Counted from the first letter of the stretch, positions 1 to 6,697 are shown. The stretch: 9,452 nucleotides of DNA from Bacteroidia bacterium (GCA_016209245.1 JACQWN010000047.1:1-9452), one strand, 5' to 3'. Notes: generated from the letters alone by a model not told the origin. Made by a program: numbers and translations.

Positions 1-28
1 TAATCAATGTAATACAATAATGAAGTGG

Positions 29-533
29 CTAGTTGGATGGTTGAGGTTGTGGATTATTTGAGGGTATTTTTATAACCGTGAAAATCCCTGTTAATATTTT
101 TAATATCTCTTTTTTCTCATCACTTCTTAATTTCTTCATCCCATCTTTAATTATCCATTTTGCATCCTTACCTGGATTTGCTTTTGCCCATCTTGTTAAG
201 AACCCCGCCACTTCATCAGGATTTTTCTTTGTTATTTCTCTCAAAACCCACGATACCGCTTTCTTTATATCTTTCTCATTATCTTCCATAACTGTATCAA
301 GAATTTTGAAAACTTTATCTGTTGCTTTAACCCTCTTATATCCTCGCAAACTCAGGGAATGAAACTCCAAAAAATTTTCCAGCACCAGGGATAATCCTCT
401 GATAATTTTTAGTTGCCTCTTTATCTGCATAAGACTCAAGGAGTGACTGGAATCCTTTTGTAAATTCCTGAAGTTCATCTGCTTTTTCAAACAGCAGTTT
501 TTTTGTCCTTTCTTGAATTTGAGATTTGTTCAT
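29..533 (-). pseudogene. Broken AlkD-like DNA alkylation repair gene
   Basis: Two pieces of one HEAT-repeat DNA alkylation repair protein lie in different minus-strand frames. The 5' piece (533 to about 336, 65 codons) starts MNKSQIQERTKKLL and contains IIPGAGKFFGVSFPE, matching the family's usual 'IPGA..-YGV-.PELR' N-terminal region, then stops. The 3' piece resumes near position 355 in another frame and ends at 29 with KKAVSWVLREITKKNP and AKWIIKDGMKKL, the family's conserved C-terminal helices. Intact proteins of this type are about 220-240 residues. Here only about 60 plus 105 residues are recognisable, so the middle HEAT repeats, about 80-100 residues, are gone and the frame is lost at the junction near 340-360. 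The in-frame ATG at 490 of the 3' piece only reads the 5' piece out of frame and is not a credible start. Family members bind alkylated DNA as a curved HEAT solenoid; this copy should not work. The family call rests on recalled motifs, not a search. Confidence 0.72.
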
Positions 534-625
534 ATTTCAGACTTTTTAAAAATCGGTATTTCGACATGTTCAATATACCATAAATTTTAGATGTAAAATT
601 ACCCATGATGAAGTATCAGGCATTT

Positions 626-3052
626 CTAAGGCATCCAACTTGGTTTTATAATACTCCCCTGTGCTTCATCATTGGTAATTTTCAAGTAAGTTTCAATTTC
701 CTGCTGCATATCTTCAACATGAGAAATAACACCCACAATTCTGTTTTCTTTTCTGAGGGCTTTTAATGTATCAAAGACAACTTCGAGCGATTCTTTATCG
801 AGTGTGCCAAAGCCTTCATCAAGGAAAAAGAAATTTTCGGCTGAACCTGATATTTTGTGAATGCTATCAGCCATTGCGAGAGCTAACGAAAGCGATGCCT
901 GAAATGTTTGCCCGCCTGATAATGTCTTGACATTCCTTAATTTCCCCTCATTCATATAATCACGAACATCAATGCTGTTATCTTGAATTAATTCTAAACC
1001 GAGTTTTTGTCTTGTAAGTTTATAAAAGCGTTCGTTAGCTGCCCTGCAAAGGTTTTCCAAATAAACAGTTGAAATATAATTAACAAATCCGCTGCCCCTG
1101 AACAGATTTTTTAATTCAGTTATATCCTGTGCGCGAAGCTGCAGATTTTCGAGGTCTTTTTTAAGTAAAGCATATTGAGAAGCATCTGCTTTAAGCTGTT
1201 TTATTTCATTTTCACGGTTTCCAAGTTCCTGATTTTTTTCATCAATAGTTTTTGTTAAACCGAGAATATTCTTTTTTAATTCCGCATGGATATGCTCGTC
1301 ATATTGCCTTCCCGCAAGCTCTTTATTTAATTCTTCAATGTATGTTTTAAGCGATTCGACAGATTGTTTATATTTTTCAATTTTTGCTTTGGCAGCTTCT
1401 GTATCAAGGTCTTTCTCAAGGATTTTTACAACAGCGGAAAATTCTATATTCCCGGCTTCTTTCAATTTATCATCAATTGTTTTATGCAAATTGTTTTTCT
1501 GACTTTTCAGAGTATTAATTGATTTTTCAACTTCTTCAATGGCGCCTAACAGTTTACTTATTGATGAATTTAATTCATTAATTTCTTTTTCAATTCGTGC
1601 TATTTGAGAACCAAGCAAATCTTTTTTTGATGTTTGACCTGCAATTCGCTCTGTAATTTTAGAAAATTCCCCGTTTATTTTTTCGTGCTTTTTCTCTTCT
1701 TTTTCTACCTCAGAGGTAATGTTTGCCAGTTTCTCATTTTCCTCTTCAATATTTTTCTGCAGAATTTGGTATTTTTCAATTTCCTGCGATACTTTTTTTT
1801 CATTATCGGGAGAAAAATCAGACCATTTAAAACCGGATGCATGCTCTTTTTCTTTTACAGTTATTAAATCAAATTCATCAAGCAATGTTTTCTGTTGTTT
1901 TTCAATGGCGGAAATTTCGCTTTGATAACCGGTCAGTTTTTTCTCAAGGATTGTAAGTGCCTTGATTTTACTTTCAGCTTCTTTCTTATGTTTTTTAATG
2001 GTTTCGAGCTGAGCAGCGACATTTTCAGGATTAAGTATGTTTGGATGATTTGTTGAACCGCATAACGGACAAGGTTTGCCTTCATGAAGCTCGCAGGCAA
2101 ATTGTTCCAGCTTGTTTTGAATGCCAAGCTCGAGAATATGAGAATCGTAATCGCCAATTTGTTTTTCACAAGTTGTTTTTATATTTTCGAGCAACGACAA
2201 AATTTCCGGTAGAATTATTTCTTCCGGTAATATTTCAAAGAGTTTTGATGTTTTGATATTACCGGCCACAGTTGTTTTTAATTCTTTTAAATGTTCCGTA
2301 CAAGTTGATATTTTATTTTGAATTTCAGATTTTGTAATTAAAAAATTATTCTTCTGAACGAACCATTCTTTAATTGCAGATAAAACCATGAAATCGGGTA
2401 AATTCTTTTTATGTTCTGTAATTTGCTCTGATATTTTTTTGCTTTGTTCCTTTTTAATTGCAATGGAATATATAATTTCCTGAAGTTTCTGCTTTTCTGT
2501 TTTAGCTTTATTGTTTAACATTTTTAAAGATTCTTCCGATAAACGTAATTCTGAAAATTTCTTCAAATCTTCTGATTCCCTAAGCAATAAATCCTTTTTT
2601 TCAAATTCGGCTTTCAGGCAGTTATAAAATGTTTGCTTTTGTGACAGGAGTTTTTGAAGTTCAGAATGTTTTTGTTTATGAATATTTAGTTGCTTTGAGC
2701 TTTCTTCAATATTTTTTTCAAAGTTTTTCAATTGGCCCAAATCCGATTTAAAAATTAAAGAGAAACGTTCAAATTCTATGACCCCTTTTTCAAGATTTTT
2801 TATTGAGGTTTCTGCTCTTGATAATTCAGATAATTGAGCTTGATGAGCGGCGATGTTTGTAACAATTTTTTTTAGGTTATCCTGCTCTTTATCAAGTTTT
2901 TGTTTTGATTCCTGTTCGTCCTTAAGGTTTTTTATATGAACATTTAAGCAGGCAATGAGATTTTCAAGCTCAGTAATTTTTTCCGGGTTAATTTCACCGA
3001 TGCCCTGAAGTTTTCCCGCAATAATATCAATAGCTGACGCTTTTGATGCCAT
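626..3052 (-). CDS. sbcC: SbcC exonuclease subunit, C-terminal part (split gene)
   Basis: This is the larger part of the Rad50-like ATPase of the SbcCD nuclease, which opens DNA hairpins and trims double-strand ends. In this frame (808 codons) there is a long Glu/Lys-rich coiled coil interrupted by a zinc hook, CPLCGSTNHP, with Cys at about residues 328 and 331. The second half of the ATPase head follows: signature LSGGQTFQASLSLA near 710, Walker B FFFLDEGFGTLD near 740 with its catalytic Glu, and a VISHV H-loop near 778. The ATG at 3050-3052 is unlikely to be a true start. It lies at the edge of a GC-rich block (3051-3126) that replaces about 45-50 conserved codons, and clear homology begins right after it (ASKASAIDIIAGKLQGIGEINPEKI-type sequence). 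The N-terminal head is encoded upstream in another frame. As read, the gene is interrupted and probably gives no working ATPase. A sequence or assembly error at the junction is the alternative. Confidence 0.88.
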   Translation of the reverse strand: MASKASAIDIIAGKLQGIGEINPEKITELENLIACLNVHIKNLKDEQESKQKLDKEQDNLKKIVTNIAAHQAQLSELSRAETSIKNLEKGVIEFERFSLIFKSDLGQLKNFEKNIEESSKQLNIHKQKHSELQKLLSQKQTFYNCLKAEFEKKDLLLRESEDLKKFSELRLSEESLKMLNNKAKTEKQKLQEIIYSIAIKKEQSKKISEQITEHKKNLPDFMVLSAIKEWFVQKNNFLITKSEIQNKISTCTEHLKELKTTVAGNIKTSKLFEILPEEIILPEILSLLENIKTTCEKQIGDYDSHILELGIQNKLEQFACELHEGKPCPLCGSTNHPNILNPENVAAQLETIKKHKKEAESKIKALTILEKKLTGYQSEISAIEKQQKTLLDEFDLITVKEKEHASGFKWSDFSPDNEKKVSQEIEKYQILQKNIEEENEKLANITSEVEKEEKKHEKINGEFSKITERIAGQTSKKDLLGSQIARIEKEINELNSSISKLLGAIEEVEKSINTLKSQKNNLHKTIDDKLKEAGNIEFSAVVKILEKDLDTEAAKAKIEKYKQSVESLKTYIEELNKELAGRQYDEHIHAELKKNILGLTKTIDEKNQELGNRENEIKQLKADASQYALLKKDLENLQLRAQDITELKNLFRGSGFVNYISTVYLENLCRAANERFYKLTRQKLGLELIQDNSIDVRDYMNEGKLRNVKTLSGGQTFQASLSLALAMADSIHKISGSAENFFFLDEGFGTLDKESLEVVFDTLKALRKENRIVGVISHVEDMQQEIETYLKITNDEAQGSIIKPSWMP

Positions 3053-3540
3053 GACTTCCGACAGGCCCTATCGCAAGGAGCTTGCCGCTGAAAAGGCCGT
3101 GCAGGAGCTTTCGTCCGGCGCGGTCTGTAATTAAGACCTATTATTGATTCAATTTTATTTTCATCAATAGGCGACCATTGTGAATTATTCTTTTCATATG
3201 CAGACCAAGTGAATGTTTTTACATCTTCAAATTTTTTGCTGTTTCTTTTTCCTTTTACGGTAAAACGGTATTCTTTATCATCGTTCGATTTGAATTCAAA
3301 ATCAATCAACAATTCGTTCGATTTTAAATTCATCATGTTGTAATTTCTGTTTTCTCTTGCATTCAGGCGTTCTGATTCTTTGAACAAGGCAAAAGAAATG
3401 GCTTCCAGAATGGCTGATTTTCCGCTGCCTACATTTCCGAAAATACCGAACAATCCGGCCTGGGTTAGCTTTGAGAAATCAATCGTTTGTTTGCTGCGGT
3501 AAGAATATAAGCCCTGTATTGTAAGTTTCAACGGTATCAT
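2944..3540 (-). CDS. sbcC: SbcC N-terminal fragment (Walker A half)
   Basis: This is the start of sbcC. Residues 1-138 are good SbcC/Rad50 N-terminal sequence: MIPLKLTIQGLYSYRSKQTIDF, then Walker A GNVGSGKS at 35-42, then a stretch ending in IIGLNY. Family members continue with ENFRRT.IIPQGKFQEFL, which contains the Q-loop. Here residue 139 onward is instead encoded by the GC-rich block 3126-3051, giving an Arg/Pro-rich tail, and residues after about 163 are sbcC read out of frame until the stop at 2944. The true homologous part is therefore about 3540-3127. The ATG at 3540 overlaps the sbcD stop in an ATGA, the usual translational coupling of sbcD and sbcC, which supports this start. Without the Q-loop and the distal head the product cannot form a Rad50-type ATP site. 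Confidence 0.85.
   Translation of the reverse strand: MIPLKLTIQGLYSYRSKQTIDFSKLTQAGLFGIFGNVGSGKSAILEAISFALFKESERLNARENRNYNMMNLKSNELLIDFEFKSNDDKEYRFTVKGKRNSKKFEDVKTFTWSAYEKNNSQWSPIDENKIESIIGLNYRPRRTKAPARPFQRQAPCDRACRKSWHQKRQLLILLRENFRASVKLTRKKLLSLKISLPA
3051..3126. other. GC-rich foreign-looking block inside sbcC
   Basis: By my count about 59% of the bases near here are G or C, against roughly one third in the surrounding genes. The block sits exactly where conserved sbcC sequence stops (LNY codons ending at 3127) and resumes (about 3049). None of the three minus-strand frames gives SbcC-like residues. On the plus strand it reads as an open frame from ATG at 3051 to a stop at 3132-3134 (27 codons, MTSDRPYRKELAAEKAV...), with codons typical of a GC-rich genome. 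No inverted repeats or target duplication are evident. It replaces about 45-50 codons rather than simply being added. Origin unknown: a patch of foreign DNA or a chimeric assembly join. Confidence 0.7.
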
Positions 3541-4763
3541 AGTTCGCCCTCCTCTGATATTGCTTCTTTAAACAAATTAATAATTCTTTCGTTCGGCTCC
3601 TGACCTTTTTTGGCTTTAAAGAAATCAATAAATAATTCTTCCATGCTTTTTGTAAGGTCAACCGGGGCAGTTGCCTGACATGTGGTTTGAGCAAGATTTC
3701 TTATTTCGGGAATTATAGCGACAATACCGTTATGGGCGTCTAACAAGCGTTTTCTGTCGGTTGCAGTGAGGTATGTGTCGGAAACAATTGTAAGTTCAAT
3801 ATAAACATCGGGATTTTGAGCAAGCCATTCAACCACTTCATCAATTATTTCAAAACGTTTACGGATAAGTTTTTTCCCGGATTCAAGCTGCATGGCACTG
3901 ATTAAAGCTTTCTCTCCCGGTGTAATTTCAACGATGTTTACAAATTTATTCTGATCGGCTTCACCAAAGCTATACGACAGCGGACTGCCGGAATATATGA
4001 CCGGACAAGGAACAATGTCAATTGTTCGCTTACGGTGAAGATGGCCTAAGGCAACGTATTGAATATTTCCGGGAATGTTTTGGGTAGGGATTGCCTGAGC
4101 TCCTCCGATAAATAAAATAGGTTTTTCTTCTTCAGGTTCTTCAGGTATTTCATCACCGGTTCTGACAAAAAGCAAATGAGATGCAAGGATATTTACACCT
4201 GTTTGAGTACAATATTTTTCAGCAAGTTCGTCCCAGTGCTTGTTAAGCAGCGTCCTTAATTCTTCCTCGGTTTCTTCATTGCCCAGATATGTTTTCATAC
4301 GCAGTTCATTAGCATAAGGTGTATGGATTAAACGCAACGGATATGAAATATCCGGTATTTGCAGTTCAATAAAACCTTTTTCGCTTCTTAGAACCTTAAG
4401 GCCTGCTTCCAAATTAAAAGGGGTAATAATGGTATGAGGGAACCCGGAAAAAATAATACCACATTCGCGCGCCAATGGGTCGGGCGCTTCGATACGTTCA
4501 GGGGAATCGTGATTTCCTGCAATTGCAATAACGGCACGCTTACCATTATTTGCAAGGCGTTTGGTATATTTATAAAAAAGTTCAACCGCATCAGTTGAAG
4601 GATTAAAAGTATCAAACAAATCACCTGAAATGATTACAGCATGCACTTTTTCTTTGTCTGCTATATCGCAAATTTCTTTTAAAACGGCTTCCTGCTCCTC
4701 CATCCTGGAAAAGCTTTCGAGACGTTTACCAAGATGCCAGTCTGAAGTGTGAAGGATTTTCAT
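3537..4763 (-). CDS. sbcD: SbcD exonuclease subunit
   Basis: This is the Mre11-like metallophosphoesterase that supplies the nuclease activity of SbcCD, cutting hairpins, palindromes and protein-blocked DNA ends with Mn2+. The length, 408 residues, is normal for the family. The phosphodiesterase motifs are all present: DWH with Asp8 and His10, GDLFD with Asp48, GNHD with Asn84 and His85, SHLLF with His196, and GHLH with His241 and His243. The C-terminal part is the usual capping domain that contacts SbcC. The start MKILHTSDWHLGK is the standard family start. It is the first gene of a leftward sbcD-sbcC unit, and its TGA overlaps the sbcC ATG. The protein itself looks intact, although its partner gene is interrupted in this window. 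Confidence 0.96.
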   Translation of the reverse strand: MKILHTSDWHLGKRLESFSRMEEQEAVLKEICDIADKEKVHAVIISGDLFDTFNPSTDAVELFYKYTKRLANNGKRAVIAIAGNHDSPERIEAPDPLARECGIIFSGFPHTIITPFNLEAGLKVLRSEKGFIELQIPDISYPLRLIHTPYANELRMKTYLGNEETEEELRTLLNKHWDELAEKYCTQTGVNILASHLLFVRTGDEIPEEPEEEKPILFIGGAQAIPTQNIPGNIQYVALGHLHRKRTIDIVPCPVIYSGSPLSYSFGEADQNKFVNIVEITPGEKALISAMQLESGKKLIRKRFEIIDEVVEWLAQNPDVYIELTIVSDTYLTATDRKRLLDAHNGIVAIIPEIRNLAQTTCQATAPVDLTKSMEELFIDFFKAKKGQEPNERIINLFKEAISEEGEL

Positions 4764-4783
4764 GATTTTACTAAGTATTATAA

Positions 4784-4813
4784 TATAATTATGTCAGAAT
4801 GAAATTTTACAAA
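4784..4813 (-). promoter_or_regulatory. Possible sbcD promoter
   Basis: On the minus strand a TTTG (4813-4810) is followed after 18 bases by TAATTATA (4791-4784), about 20 bases before the sbcD ATG. This resembles the Bacteroidota -33 TTTG / -7 TAnnTTTG pattern, but the -7 box matches only partly. Confidence 0.3.
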
Positions 4814-4838
4814 CTTACATAAATAATTTTATTATGCA

Positions 4839-4864
4839 GGTGCAATTTTTCATAAATTTGCACC
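4839..4864 (+). promoter_or_regulatory. Palindrome over a TAAATTTG box, possible operator/promoter
   Basis: A 7-base inverted repeat, GGTGCAA (4839-4845) and TTGCACC (4858-4864), is separated by 12 bases, with three more paired bases inside after one mismatch. The right arm overlaps TAAATTTG (4853-4860), a full match to the Bacteroidota -7 box TAnnTTTG, placed 34 bases before the aminotransferase ATG. No clear TTTG is seen about 20 bases upstream, so the promoter call is weaker than the box alone suggests. A regulator binding this dyad would cover the promoter. Confidence 0.4.
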
Positions 4865-4894
4865 ATAATAAATCCTAAATAGCTACAAATTATT

Positions 4895-5758
4895 ATGAAC
4901 AACTTGGCATACTACAACGGTACATACATGCCTAAAAGCGAAGTAAAAATTTCGCCCGACGACAGGGGATTTTTATTTGGAGACGGTGTTTATGAGGTAA
5001 TTATCTGTTACCATGGCCTTCCATTTTACTTTGAAGAGCATCTTAAACGTTTGGAATATAGTCTTAAAGAGGCAAGAATCAACTTCTACCGTTCGCATGA
5101 AATATTAGATATTATTTCTGTGTTGCTACGGATGAACGGCTTGGATAATTCAGATAGCACTGCCTATATTCAGATTACTAGAGGCGTTTGTGAACGGAAG
5201 CATCATTTCCCGGATAATACTGTTACTCCAACTGTTTACATTACTGTCAATCCTTTTTATTTAAACCCATCTTATATTACTGATGGCATTAAGACAGCGA
5301 CAATTCAGGATGTCCGGTGGAATAGATGTGATATTAAATCAGTTAATCTGTTGGCTAATGTGTTAGCTCAGCAGGAAGCTTTCGACAAAGGAGCAAACGA
5401 AGGAATATTTGTAAAAAATGGTATTATTACCGAAGGTACGCATACCTCAGTTTTTGGAATCCGGAAAGGTGTTGTATTTACTCATCCTGCGGGTAATCAA
5501 ATTCTTCCCAGCATAACCCGTTTAATTATATTCGATTTATGTATAAAGCTGAACATACCCATATTTGAAATACCCATAAAAATTGAAGAAATCAGCACTT
5601 TTGATGAACTGTTTCTTGCAGGAACCACACGCGAGATAACCCCTGTTGTTCAACTTGATGAATATATCATTGGTAAAGGAACCCCGGGACCGATTACTCA
5701 AATTTTATATAATGCCTTTCAAAACTTGGTTAATGAAAAAAAATTATTGTTTATTTGA
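4895..5758 (+). CDS. dat: D-amino-acid (D-alanine) aminotransferase
   Basis: This is a class IV PLP-dependent aminotransferase of 287 residues that most closely resembles D-alanine aminotransferase, which interconverts D-alanine plus 2-oxoglutarate and pyruvate plus D-glutamate and so can feed D-Glu to peptidoglycan synthesis. The PLP-binding lysine is Lys148 in RCDIKSVNLL, a near match to the Bacillus enzyme around its Lys145. TRGVCERKHHFP keeps the Arg101/His103 pair that corresponds to the substrate-carboxylate residues Arg98/His100. Glu180 in TEGTHTSVFGI matches the residue that contacts the PLP pyridine nitrogen. GTTREITPV is the usual C-terminal cofactor-side loop. Branched-chain aminotransferase or aminodeoxychorismate lyase are related options, but the R-x-H pair and the CDIKS context favour the D-amino-acid enzyme. 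The ATG is the only sensible start and has no Shine-Dalgarno. The gene reads toward the ribosomal operon, with 51 bases between. Confidence 0.87.
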   Translation: MNNLAYYNGTYMPKSEVKISPDDRGFLFGDGVYEVIICYHGLPFYFEEHLKRLEYSLKEARINFYRSHEILDIISVLLRMNGLDNSDSTAYIQITRGVCERKHHFPDNTVTPTVYITVNPFYLNPSYITDGIKTATIQDVRWNRCDIKSVNLLANVLAQQEAFDKGANEGIFVKNGIITEGTHTSVFGIRKGVVFTHPAGNQILPSITRLIIFDLCIKLNIPIFEIPIKIEEISTFDELFLAGTTREITPVVQLDEYIIGKGTPGPITQILYNAFQNLVNEKKLLFI

Positions 5759-5785
5759 TTAATTAAAAAAAAATTACGTTCTTTG
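5754..5785 (+). promoter_or_regulatory. Possible promoter of the bL28 operon
   Basis: TTTG (5754-5757) is followed after 20 bases by GTTCTTTG (5778-5785), leaving 24 bases before the rpmB ATG. Spacing fits the Bacteroidota -33/-7 pattern and the TTTGCA end is typical, but the TA of TAnnTTTG is missing. The -33 box overlaps the end of the aminotransferase gene. Confidence 0.38.
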
Positions 5786-5809
5786 CAAACTATTTTTTAA
5801 AATTGAACT

Positions 5810-6052
5810 ATGGCACGATTTTGTCAGATAACAGGGAAAAAAGCTATTATAGGCAACAATGTTTCTCATTCAAATAAAAAGACAAAGAGAAAATTTTTTC
5901 CAAATCTTTTTACCAGGAAATTTTTTCTTCCTGAAGAAAACAGATGGATTTCTTTAAAAGTTTCAGCTTCCGGTATTAGAAATATTGATAAGAAAGGACT
6001 AAAGGCCTGTCTTGAAGAAGCAATAAAGAAGGGTTATATCAAAAATTATTAA
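5810..6052 (+). CDS. rpmB: 50S ribosomal protein bL28
   Basis: An 80-residue basic protein starting MARFCQITGKKAIIGNNVSHSN, the hallmark start of bL28, with TKRKFFPNL and RWISLKVSASGIRNIDKKG following as in the family. It is a structural protein of the large ribosomal subunit near the E site. Length is normal for Bacteroidota. It is the first gene of the bL28-bL33-DUF4295-ftsY-rimO run, and the next gene starts 17 bases downstream, so the two are almost certainly co-transcribed. Only one Cys (residue 5) is present, so this is the zinc-free form. Confidence 0.97.
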   Translation: MARFCQITGKKAIIGNNVSHSNKKTKRKFFPNLFTRKFFLPEENRWISLKVSASGIRNIDKKGLKACLEEAIKKGYIKNY

Positions 6053-6062
6053 AAAGGGAGGG
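6053..6062 (+). promoter_or_regulatory. Strong Shine-Dalgarno site before rpmG
   Basis: AAAGGGAGG sits between the bL28 stop and the bL33 ATG, with the GGAGG core 7 bases before the ATG. The other genes here have A/T-rich leaders without such a site, as is normal in Bacteroidota, whose ribosomes are reported to hide the anti-Shine-Dalgarno sequence. This site therefore stands out. Confidence 0.6.
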
Positions 6063-6069
6063 ATAGTTT

Positions 6070-6258
6070 ATGGCAAAAAAAGGAAAAGGCAATCGTGTAC
6101 AGGTAATTCTTGAATGCACCGAACACAAGGAAAGTGGCTTACCTGGTATGTCGAGATATATAACCACAAAAAATAAAAAAAATACTCCCGACCGGCTTGA
6201 AAGAAGAAAATATAATCCTGTTTTGAAAAAAGTTACTTTACATCGGGAAATTAAATAA
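6070..6258 (+). CDS. rpmG: 50S ribosomal protein bL33
   Basis: A 62-residue basic protein, MAKKGKGNRVQVILECTEHKESG, with the Bacteroidota-type loop GMSRYITTKNKKNTPDRLERRKYNP, which is longer than in E. coli bL33. Only one Cys (in LECTEH) remains, so the zinc ribbon is absent, the C-minus form. It is a large-subunit protein near the tRNA exit site. The start is fixed by the family's MAKKGKGNR and by the Shine-Dalgarno just upstream. It is followed after 8 bases by the DUF4295 gene, in the order usual for the phylum. Confidence 0.97.
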   Translation: MAKKGKGNRVQVILECTEHKESGLPGMSRYITTKNKKNTPDRLERRKYNPVLKKVTLHREIK

Positions 6259-6266
6259 TTTTGACT

Positions 6267-6422
6267 ATGGCAAAAAAATCAGTTTCAACTTTACAAAGCG
6301 GAAGCAGCAAACGTGTTGCAAAGTGTATAAAAATGGTTAAATCTCCGAAAACAGGAGCTTATGAATTCCGTGAAGAAATTATTAATGTTGACAATGTAAA
6401 GAAATATTTTTCAGAAAAATAA
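6267..6422 (+). CDS. DUF4295 small ribosome-associated protein (bL38-type)
   Basis: A 51-residue basic protein starting MAKKSVSTLQSGSSKRVAK and containing IKMVKSPKTGAYEFREE, which is the DUF4295 family signature. The family is confined to Bacteroidota, nearly always sits directly after rpmG, and to my recollection was assigned as a Bacteroidota-specific large-subunit protein, bL38, from a Flavobacterium ribosome structure. The ATG lies 8 bases after the bL33 stop with no Shine-Dalgarno, and the gene ends at TAA 6420-6422. Length and content look normal. It is the last intact gene before the disrupted ftsY start. The family call is firm; the ribosomal role rests on recalled literature. Confidence 0.93.
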   Translation: MAKKSVSTLQSGSSKRVAKCIKMVKSPKTGAYEFREEIINVDNVKKYFSEK

Positions 6423-6429
6423 ATATACT

Positions 6430-6464
6430 AAATGGTTAAATGGTTAACATTGTTAAATGGTTAA
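6430..6464 (+). repeat. 8-bp tandem array AAATGGTT
   Basis: Four units of AAATGGTT lie head to tail at 6430-6437, 6438-6445, 6446-6454 (variant AACATTGTT, one base longer) and 6455-6462. The array starts 8 bases after the DUF4295 stop, where the ftsY start would be expected in related genomes. There is no coding role or hairpin. Confidence 0.85.
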
Positions 6465-6489
6465 TCAGCAATTCAGCAATTCAGCAATT
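6463..6489 (+). repeat. 8-bp tandem array ATTCAGCA
   Basis: Three units (AATCAGCA, ATTCAGCA, ATTCAGCA) plus a partial fourth directly abut the AAATGGTT array and share its 8-base period. Unit identity is almost perfect, which suggests recent slippage growth. Confidence 0.85.
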
Positions 6490-6501
6490 TATACATCAAA
6501 C

Positions 6502-6656
6502 GGGATAAAATTCCGTATTTTACAATCGGTTTATTTATAGCAATTATCCCACCGAAGTACGAACAAAATACGAACATACGAAGTACGAATTCGTAGTTCG
6601 TAACTTCGTAACAAATTCGTACTTCGATGGAATAATAAATTACGGAAATTTACCCC
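6502..6656. repeat. ~155-bp near-palindromic element (MITE/REP-like) at the ftsY 5' end
   Basis: The ends are inverted repeats of 16 bases with 14 matches: GGGATAAAATTCCGTA at 6502-6517 and its counterpart TACGGAAATTTACCCC at 6641-6656. Inside is a second inverted pair of 18 bases with 16 matches (6546-6563 and 6616-6633), and between these is an imperfect palindrome centred on TACGAATTCGTA at about 6584-6595. The left half carries four TACGAA units and the right half four TTCGTA units. The left half is longer because of an unpaired stretch at about 6518-6531. No transposase is present, so if mobile it depends on an outside enzyme. Its right end abuts the first recognisable ftsY codons at about 6659. 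Confidence 0.78.
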
Positions 6657-6697
6657 AATCGAAAGTTGATGATGAAGTTCTCGATAATCTGGAAGAA

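Noticed and set aside
78..362. Plus-strand open frame of 94 codons over the alkD-like pseudogene
   Set aside because: It is the complement of the recognisable alkylation repair sequence, Phe/Ser-rich, with no family likeness and no start signal.
534..625. Gap between sbcC and the alkD-like pseudogene searched for promoter or terminator
   Set aside because: It is AT-rich, but no TTTG/TAnnTTTG pair and no convincing hairpin with a T-tract was found.
1634..2256. Several open frames of 68-78 codons inside sbcC on both strands
   Set aside because: They are shadows of the Lys/Glu-rich SbcC coiled coil; the plus-strand ones are Phe-rich as expected from AAA/GAA codons read backwards.
3479..3694. 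Minus-strand frame of 71 codons across the sbcD/sbcC junction
   Set aside because: Both sbcD and sbcC are clearly coded here in other frames, with an ATGA overlap.
4388..4624. Minus-strand open frame of 78 codons inside sbcD
   Set aside because: It overlaps conserved SbcD motifs in another frame and has no resemblance to a known protein.
6430..6489. Short repeats considered as a CRISPR array
   Set aside because: Units of 8 bases abut directly with no spacers and no cas gene is near.
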